The notes under the pieces were generated by a model. It saw only the letters and a list, made by a program, of their open reading frames with translations. It was not told where the DNA came from and did not search any database. DNA of 64,000 nt from Tribonema minus (lineage: Eukaryota; Sar; Xanthophyceae; Tribonematales; Tribonemataceae). This document shows, in pieces, positions 57,486-64,000 of this stretch. Both the position numbers and the translations under genes were made by a program. The stretch lies in the NCBI GenBank assembly GCA_017506865.1, contig JAFCMP010000334.1, positions 1,426,001 through 1,490,000 of the forward strand, given 5' to 3'. Positions within the stretch are counted from its first letter, which is position 1. Every line of letters starts with the position of its first letter.

Positions 57486-59235
57486 CTGTCTGACCGCACC
57501 TCCTCCGTTCGCACAGTTAGGTGATTCTATGCTGGCTAATGTGCAGCAACAGCAGCAGAAATAGCAGCAGCACTTCTACCACCACCAGCAACAGCACCTA
57601 CAGAAGCACCAGGTTCTTCTTTTTCACCCATCGTCAGAAAGTGACACGCTCTCTGTTGAAGATGAGATGTGTACCTTATGAACAACCTGCTTTGATAGCT
57701 GGTAGCTAAGTGATAGCTGATTATCATGACGTCGTCAAATGCATCGCAAAAAAAGCGAAGGGATCTGCAACGTCAATGCTCTGCCGCCATCGCGCTTCAA
57801 CTTGAAGTTTCAAGATTCTGCATCATATGCAATGCACATGCACTTCGGTCGTAATCATCATCATAGAACATGACCTGCCGCATTTGTCAAAGGTGTTGCG
57901 CCTATACCCCGGCTTGTGTTTGACTGTTTTCACATCTGCACCGGGCACTAGTAACTTAGACTATAGGTCATGGCTACGCCACAGCCACCACACCACACAC
58001 CAGCAGTGTCACCGAAATGCTCCAGTGTGTGCACCTTGAAAAGAGTCTAATACCTGCAACTGCTGTACGCAGCGGGCAGATTGAGAGAACGAATTCACGT
58101 CGGGCTGCAGCACAGCGCCCCCCCACGGATTCTTTCAGGCTGCAGCACAGCGCCCCGCACGCTCTATATCAATATACGCTGCACTTCGCTTTACGTCACG
58201 CTGCGCGCAGCCAGTAGCAGTTTCCCCTGTCAGCGAGCAGGCAATGGTGGCAAGTGGCTAGTAACAGCAATGCCGCAGCATGATGTGGCGGCTGTTCGTC
58301 CTGCCAAGTTGACTCGCCGCGGCCAGTGACTCATGAGTCATGTGAGCGCAGTTTTGCGACCCGTTGACAGCTGCAACCTCAAGTCCTCTTGCACTAGCTC
58401 CTTAGTCGACCGAATTCAAGCAACAGCGACCTGGGCAATAGAAATGCAAACCATGCTGCTTGTGGGTCGCCCAGCCTCAGGCTGACGGTGCTGGGCATTG
58501 GGGGCTTGCACACTGCTGCTGCGGTGCTGCGTTGTGCACATGTGCAGGCATAATGGTAGTCAGATAATATCTTGGTGCAACCCTTGTGTGAATGTGAGGC
58601 CCGATCCATAGCTGGCCTCCTTGTGTTTTTGTTCATTTCACGGATTGTTACGCAGCTGGAGCAAGTATATTGGCGGGCTGTGCACTCACAAGTTTGCATA
58701 CTAAGCTGCAGCCACCCAATATTACTATGCCTGCCCGTTTGCCTGCGTCACTTGCGATCGGAACGTACATGCAACATTAATGCAAGCGCTGTGTTGTGAC
58801 GGCCTCAAGAGGCAGATCGTACGCCTCTGTTCAGCGCCACAGGGCGAGGCGTAGGAGAGTTGCAAAGTCATTGCAAGCAGCTCATCTGCTGACAGATGCC
58901 GCACGACCCGGAAGAAACCGCAGGCACCGCTATCGCTACTTTGCTTACTTACTTCCTGCGGATTTTTTTTCGGCAGTTACGTAACGGTTTTTGCGGTGTG
59001 GCCTCCTCGCAGGCAAGTACTTTCTGCTACATATCGTGACGCTAGAGCAAGGGCAGACAGCAGTTGTTCGGCGAGGCAAGCTGAGAAAGCCTCTGAGGAG
59101 TTGAGATCGCGCTTGTTGGTGGCGTTGGCGGTGGCGAGGTGCCTGGACGGTGCTCGCAAACAGCAGCAGCTGCTGCAGGGCAGCAGCCGCTGCAGCGGCA
59201 GCGCAACGCTGTGGTGGGAAGGGTGACCAGGCACA
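57486..59235. other. Divergent intergenic region, no gene supported
   Basis: It separates the KMO-like gene (minus) from the small myristoylation-motif gene (plus), so both promoters should lie here. It contains an AACAGCAGCAG-type low-complexity stretch (57545-57600) and a duplicated CTGCAGCACAGCGCCCC at about 58103 and 58140. No TATA box stands out. Confidence 0.45.
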
Positions 59236-62200
59236 ATGGGGAACGGCGTGAGTTCGGTGCACCATCATGTCAGGAGGGCCCTGGAGATTAGTGTGCTGGC
59301 GGAAAAGCCCCTGGATGCCTCCGACATAGTGGTACGCAAAAACTTTGATGAGAAAAAACAGTATGTTACTGCCAGGTTGCAACCTTCTCATCTGCCACAA
59401 CTCATCGTAACTCGTGTGCTCTTCTTGAATTGCAGTGACTGTGGTCAAGTTCTTTGAGACGCATTAAACCAGGCAGGCAGCCACTTCAAAGCGTGATGTA
59501 GTGCAGTCAGCGTGAGCACAGACGGGTATGGTACGCAGCTGATTGAGTGAGCTCAACTTCTGCTGACCCTGTCCAACGCCAAATGTTGAAGAGGCGTAGA
59601 CCCGCCATTCTACCTCTTGCACAACGTTGTCGTTGGCGGCATGCACATTTGAATTCTGCAGTCTTGAAGAAGACAACAGGCTGCACCGCCCCTTGGCGAA
59701 AAGCATTTTGCCTGGAGCCACGTGCACAGCTGCATCTCTAGGATATGTTATACAGCAAGCCTGCTCAGCGCCGAAGGAAAGTAGACATTTTTGGCGCGCC
59801 GCAAGCTATACCACCTTCACTTACGCTGATCAGATTCCGATGTAAAACACTGAGGCGTGAGGTCCTCAGCACTACTCAATGAGCACTGCTGAAGCGGAGC
59901 ACTGCTCAATTTGAGCTCTCATCGCGCTTGCAACGGTCATCAAGATCAGTCACAGCAGTTTGAAAGCCTCAAATATGAGGTGCTTCAAAAAGGGCATGAG
60001 ATACGATAGCCTGCCAGCGTAGCCTTTCGTGGGTCTGTACACTCAAAGTTACAACGGCACAAAGTGTTAATCGGGCCTCAGACGCCAACGGCGCTCGTAA
60101 CTAAGGCGGACAGCGTCAACGTCCTGCCACATCGTCAAGTTGAAGTACATTAACATGATGCCAGTCTAGATGAAGCTTCGTCTCCTCGTAAAGCCGCCAC
60201 CAACAGCATCACTGACAGACGCTGTGCACCCTCGGCGCGTCTGCTGCATGCCTTCTAGTGCGTTGGAATTGCGCCGTGACGTTGAAGAAGCGCTGCCAAG
60301 AGCGGCAGTGCAGCGCACTGCAGCGCCCAGATGCTGAGAGCAGTGAACATCGTTACTTCAATGCATGTGGCGCTGCACGCCGTACCAGTGGCATAAGATC
60401 AGCTAGCTATAAAAGGGCGTAGACAACCGAGGAGAGTATTGCTTACAGTCAGCGCCCAGCATGTAGCATTGCAATTCTCAACAGCGGAGTGCCCTGGGTC
60501 CTGTGCTAGGAGGTGCACGCAGCGCCCATGCGGCTCTCGCACACCGCCAACATGTACCTCACTTCCGTAACATGTACCCATGTACAATGTACAGAGCGCA
60601 AATTCCGGTCAAGCAGTAGCATCCAGACGGACATGTGGCGCTTAGCTTTGATTTCTCGGAGTCTGCTGTACTTGATAGTTCATAATAGATTCATAAATGT
60701 AGTGGCTTTGAACATGCTGGCTTCATGATGCTTCCAGGGTTAGCACGGAGCAGCCTCTCGGCTGTGTTGACACGTCGATTCTGATCGTAAGCTGGAGGTT
60801 GTCACACTGCTCCAAGGAAGATTTACAACGCGTTTGTTGAGTCACATACCCCAGTATTTGCGGGGATGGCTGGTCGGGGATGTCAATGTCAGGTTCAGCG
60901 CGGCATTTGGAGCGGGCGCTGCAAGATGAGGTCAGCTGCACAGCGGTCCCCGCTGTCTTGCCGCTTTTTGCATCTTCAAGTACCACTTGTTGAAGTACAG
61001 CCAAGGCGCCCTAAAACGCTGTAGCATGTACTTCACGTGGCGCCGCCAATATACATGTTTAAGTTCACCACGGCACCGCTTGTGACACCGCTGCCGAGCG
61101 AGTGACTGCGCAGCTTGTCGCCCGTTGCTGCAGCTGCGCGCTGCCGCGTGCGCCGCGAAGTACAGGGGCTAGGGCGGGCCTCTGCTCTCCGTCAGTACCT
61201 GTTGAAGTGCGTTGCACACTCTGTCAGATGCCTGGTGTGCGCTTGTGCGACTCTGCTGACGGAGCACGCCCGCCGCCACCGCAGGCGTACGCGCCGCAAA
61301 GCCACAGGAGCCGGGGAGCGGGCGCACTTTGCGAGTCACTTGTTGAAGTACATCATGTCACAGTACACACTCATCACACCGTGCGTATGCGGCACCGCTG
61401 ACGGAGTGAATCGCTCTCACGCTGCTGCTCTCGCAGTGCACCGCAACAAGTACGTCACGGTACACACTCATCACAATTTGCATTCGGCATTGCTGACGGA
61501 GTGAACTTGCTCGCTCGCACGCTGCTCTCGCTGCGCACCTCACCAAGTGTGTCACAGTACACTCATCACAACGTACGTGCAATACACTCATCACAAACTG
61601 CAGTCGGCATTGCTGACGGAGTGAACTCGCTCGCTCGCACGCTGCTGCTCTCGCCGTGCGCCGCAAAACAACGGGAGCTGGAGCAGGCGCGCTGCGAGCC
61701 ACTTGTTGAAGTACATCTTGTCACAGTACACCCTCACCACACCGTGCGTGCGGGGCATCGCTGACGGAGTGCATCGCTTGCACACTGCTGCTACTGCCGT
61801 GCGCCGTATAACCACAGGAGCTGGAGCAGGCGCGCTGCGAGATCCGGCAGCTGCGCGTGCTCGCGCTGCAACTGTACAAGGCGCACGAGGAGGCCATGAA
61901 GGCGAGTCACGCCCCTGATTGAACACACGCGGCAGTGTGAACCTGAAGTTGAAGTGGTAGTGGCATGTCATCTGTAAAGGCACGTTTTGTAAGGGGGGCG
62001 GGGTAGTTGTACATGAGGTGATTGAAGCGCATAGGGGATGGGGGGATTCCTCACCAGCAGATATGCGCACTGATTGTGCTCAACGAGTCATCAACTTTGC
62101 GGCACAAATACCATCACAGTGTGATGTATAAAAGGGGCATTAAACGCCAACACACTGCTGATGATTGACACCAAAGCATCAACAACAAGGCCCAACACAA

Positions 62201-63844
62201 CCTCAACGTGTAACATAGAGCAATGCCGAATGGAAGCACTGCTGTTGCAAGAGCGGTGCGAACAGTTTTGCGAAGCATGCCGACGTTCGAGCAGCTTGTG
62301 AGGTCAACCTGGTTACGGCGTACAGTGCGCAGCGAACGATGAGGACTGCGGCGTTGCGGTCGAGATGGCTCGCCAATCAGAAAAACTGAGTTTGAAGCAG
62401 CAACGTCAACCGACCGCGAGTCAGACAGGCCGCACGCGCACTGCCTCCCAAAAGAAATCGCTGCCCCCCCCGTGAGGACGCATCTCTCATCACAACAGCG
62501 CTCAACCTCCCCCACCCCCACCGCCACCACTCCCCCGGACGTTGTGCGCAGGAGGCCGGCATCGAGCTGAGCACGCACACCTCGCGCGAGCTGCCGCCGC
62601 CCAACACAGAAGGCATTGCCCAAGACCGCTACCCCCCTCAAATACGCAATCCTCATCACAACAGCGCTCAAAATAGCCTCCCCAGTACTCAACACAGCCC
62701 CCCCCCCCCCTTCCCCCCCCCCCCCCCCTTCTCGTGCGCCGCGAATTCGTGCGCAGGAGGCGGGCATCGAGCTGAGCACGCACACCTCGCGCGAGCTGCT
62801 GCCGCCCAACACAGAAGGCAGCACGCCCGCGCGCCCGCCCAAGCGCGTCAAGGCGCGCGGCGCCATCTTCGCGGGCGGCATGGCCGCCGTCGAGGACTAC
62901 GAAGTCAAGGTACGGCGAGTCGCAGTGATGGTGATGATAAAAAATCGCTCTGTACGCAAGTTCAACTGCAAGTTCAACTGCAAGTTCAAATGGGACTACG
63001 AAGAGTCTAGGTACGGCGAGTCGCGATGATTACAAGGTTAAGGTACGGCAAATCGCGACGATGGTGTTGATTGCTCTGGCAGGCGCTGGTGGGCGTGTAT
63101 GCAAGTTCAACTGGCGCGCGCTTGTGAAGGCTCATTTGTTGAAGTTCAGCTAGCCTCCCGCGGAGGAGTACGGAGTGAACCTGCGGCAAATTGCATGCTG
63201 ATTGATTGCCCAGCTGCATTCACGGCGCTAGATAGCTGTGTGGCAAAGTTCCCCTAGACTTCCGGCTGCGTGGACGATCACCAAGCAATGGTGCGTCGGC
63301 ATACCACGGGGTCGCTGTAACCTAACGTTAGCGTTGCGGTTAGCATTAGTATGAGGGTTAGCCATGCTTACGTGCCAACGTTGGTATGCCGCAACGCTTA
63401 CATGAGGGTGCTGCCGCGCGCGGCAGGTCCGGCGATCGCGCGTTCGCCAGTCGCGCGCTGCGTGCGCACGCAGAGAGCATCGCTCTGCGGCGGCTGCGAG
63501 AACCCATCGCGGGGGCACCGCCGCGCCAAGTGTTGAACGTTTGAATATACTGCTGCGATGTACCGCATGTGACCTCATGTGACACGCGCTGCGGCCCCCC
63601 GCATGGGGCACGGCCCAGAGGTCATAAATCGCCTGCTGCGGAGCGCGCGCGCGGGCTGGCGTGTCTGCGGCCGAGCAGCCATGCCAGCGGAGCACCTGTG
63701 AGTGTGGGCGCGGCGCGAAGTAACCTTAACTCTAACCCTAATCCTAACCCTGCCTTCGGGCGGAGCCTTGCACAGGCACTCCGCGCGCGCGTGCCCGCCT
63801 TCTCCCAGCACGTCCGGACATCACTCGAAACGCCGCGCTCCTAG
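59236..63844 (+). CDS. Small protein with N-myristoylation motif and short coiled coil, four exons
   Basis: Exons 59236-59331, 61818-61901, 62757-62909 and 63776-63844 are all bounded at phase 0 and give 133 aa. The start MGNGVSSV fits the myristoylation consensus (Gly2, Ser6), implying membrane attachment. Exon 2 encodes an amphipathic helix (ELEQARCEIRQLRVLALQLY, then KAHEEAMK) and ends at a GC donor (AAG|GCGAGT). Exon 3 has a basic stretch (RPPKRVKARGAIFAGGM) and ends VEDYEVK|GTACGG. Exon 4 is RARVPAFSQHV and ends TPRS. I do not recognise the family. The 2.5-kb first intron may hide another exon. Junctions of exons 2 and 3 have decoy copies next to them. Confidence 0.6.
61135..61815 (+). 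repeat. Tandem array before exon 2 of the small gene
   Basis: Units of about 110-160 bp with GCTGACGGAGTGAA, CACGCTGCTGCTCTCGC, GTGCxCCGCA, TTGTTGAAGTACATC and TCACAGTACAC, then CTCATCACA, recur from about 61135 to 61800. Two units carry decayed copies of the exon 2 start: 61311 on (CCACAGGAGCCGGGGAGC) and 61674 on (GGAGCTGGAGCAGGCGCGCT). The second keeps the exon sequence but has lost the AG acceptor. Confidence 0.85.
62485..62820 (+). repeat. Duplicated acceptor side of exon 3, unit 205 bp
   Basis: The intron copy at 62552-62614 (GTGCGCAG|GAGGCCGGCATCG through CACAGAAGGCA) precedes the real exon at 62757 (GTGCGCAG|GAGGCGGGCATCG through CACAGAAGGCAGC). CATCACAACAGCGCTCAA upstream of each shows that the unit includes intron sequence. 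Both acceptors and both frames are intact over 60 bases. Confidence 0.92.
62893..63078 (+). repeat. Repeated donor end of exon 3
   Basis: The real junction GACTACGAAGTCAAG|GTACGG (donor at 62910) is followed by GACTACGAAGAGTCTAGGTA near 62994 and GATTACAAGGTTAAGGTACG near 63027. Each is followed by GGCGAGTCGC- or GGCAAATCGC-type intron sequence. CAAGTTCAACTG units lie between. Two extra donor-like sites result. Confidence 0.85.
63306..63760. repeat. Degenerate telomere-type tracts
   Basis: 63317-63361 (TAACCTAACGTTAGCGTTGC, GGTTAGCATTAG, GAGGGTTAGC) and 63720-63751 (GTAACCTTAACTCTAACCCT, AATCCTAACCCTG) flank an otherwise unremarkable part of the last intron of the small gene. The second tract is in the CCCTAA orientation, just before the exon 4 acceptor. 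Confidence 0.7.
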
Positions 63845-63845
63845 C

Positions 63846-64000
63846 AGTACTCCAACGCACTGCCTATACGTACCCCTGGACTCACAACGCAGACTCACCA
63901 AACGCACACGCCGCGCGCGCCGCTCTGCACTCTCGCTGCCCGCTCCGCAGGTAACGAGAAGCCCGCTGCCACGCTACCTATACCTACCCCTGGACTCAAT
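63846..64000. other. Window end, short repeat
   Basis: TATACGTACCCCTGGACTCA (63865) recurs as TATACCTACCCCTGGACTCA (63979). The spacing is about 114 bp, similar to duplication units elsewhere in the window. The second copy runs into the window edge. Confidence 0.6.

Noticed and set aside
62826-62880. Protein kinase A regulatory-subunit pseudosubstrate (ARGAIFAGG)
   Set aside because: Only a loose resemblance over a few residues; no cyclic-nucleotide-binding domain follows.

Overview
The window is nuclear DNA of a GC-rich photosynthetic eukaryote, most likely a heterokont (stramenopile) alga with a red-lineage secondary plastid. The best evidence is an intron-containing psbU gene whose product carries an ER-type signal peptide ending in the plastid motif AQA|FVAP, then a thylakoid signal. 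Interstitial TTAGGG tracts, many short exons with GT-AG and some GC-AG introns, and a degraded reverse-transcriptase fragment agree with this. There are no prokaryotic operons, rRNA, tRNA or CRISPR features. Gene models were built by hand from open frames, splice signals and codon-phase continuity; no homology search was run.

Layout. 1-2.9 kb: repeat-rich, no gene seen. 2.95-8.66 kb (+): signal-peptide, GOLD-like, Gln/Arg-rich coiled-coil membrane protein. 10.25-18.42 kb (+): seven-exon ROK-family sugar kinase. 18.4-23.2 kb: no gene seen. 23.18-23.73 kb (-): reverse-transcriptase remnant. 23.8-26.2 kb (-): three-exon gene of unknown function. 29.0-34.4 kb (-): six-exon gene with an LDNRRL motif. 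37.0-37.7 kb: contested locus with open frames on both strands. 38.9-41.4 kb (-): psbU. 42.65-45.2 kb (+): three-exon gene with a VNAGGAY domain. 47.25-57.5 kb (-): nine-exon kynurenine-3-monooxygenase-like flavoprotein. 59.2-63.8 kb (+): four-exon small protein with a myristoylation-type N-terminus. The genes look like independent nuclear loci and not one pathway: sugar phosphorylation, tryptophan/kynurenine-type hydroxylation and photosystem II sit side by side.

The most unusual property is shared by most of the multi-exon genes. Short tandem duplications span exon-intron junctions, so that truncated exon copies, often with their own splice site, sit in the intron next to the real exon. Acceptor-side copies lie upstream of the exon and donor-side copies lie downstream. 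Units are roughly 110-200 bp. Introns also share near-pure poly-C tracts just before many acceptors, and two recurring words (TTGAAGTTGAA and TGCTCAGCA). Together these suggest that introns here grow by duplication of splice junctions.
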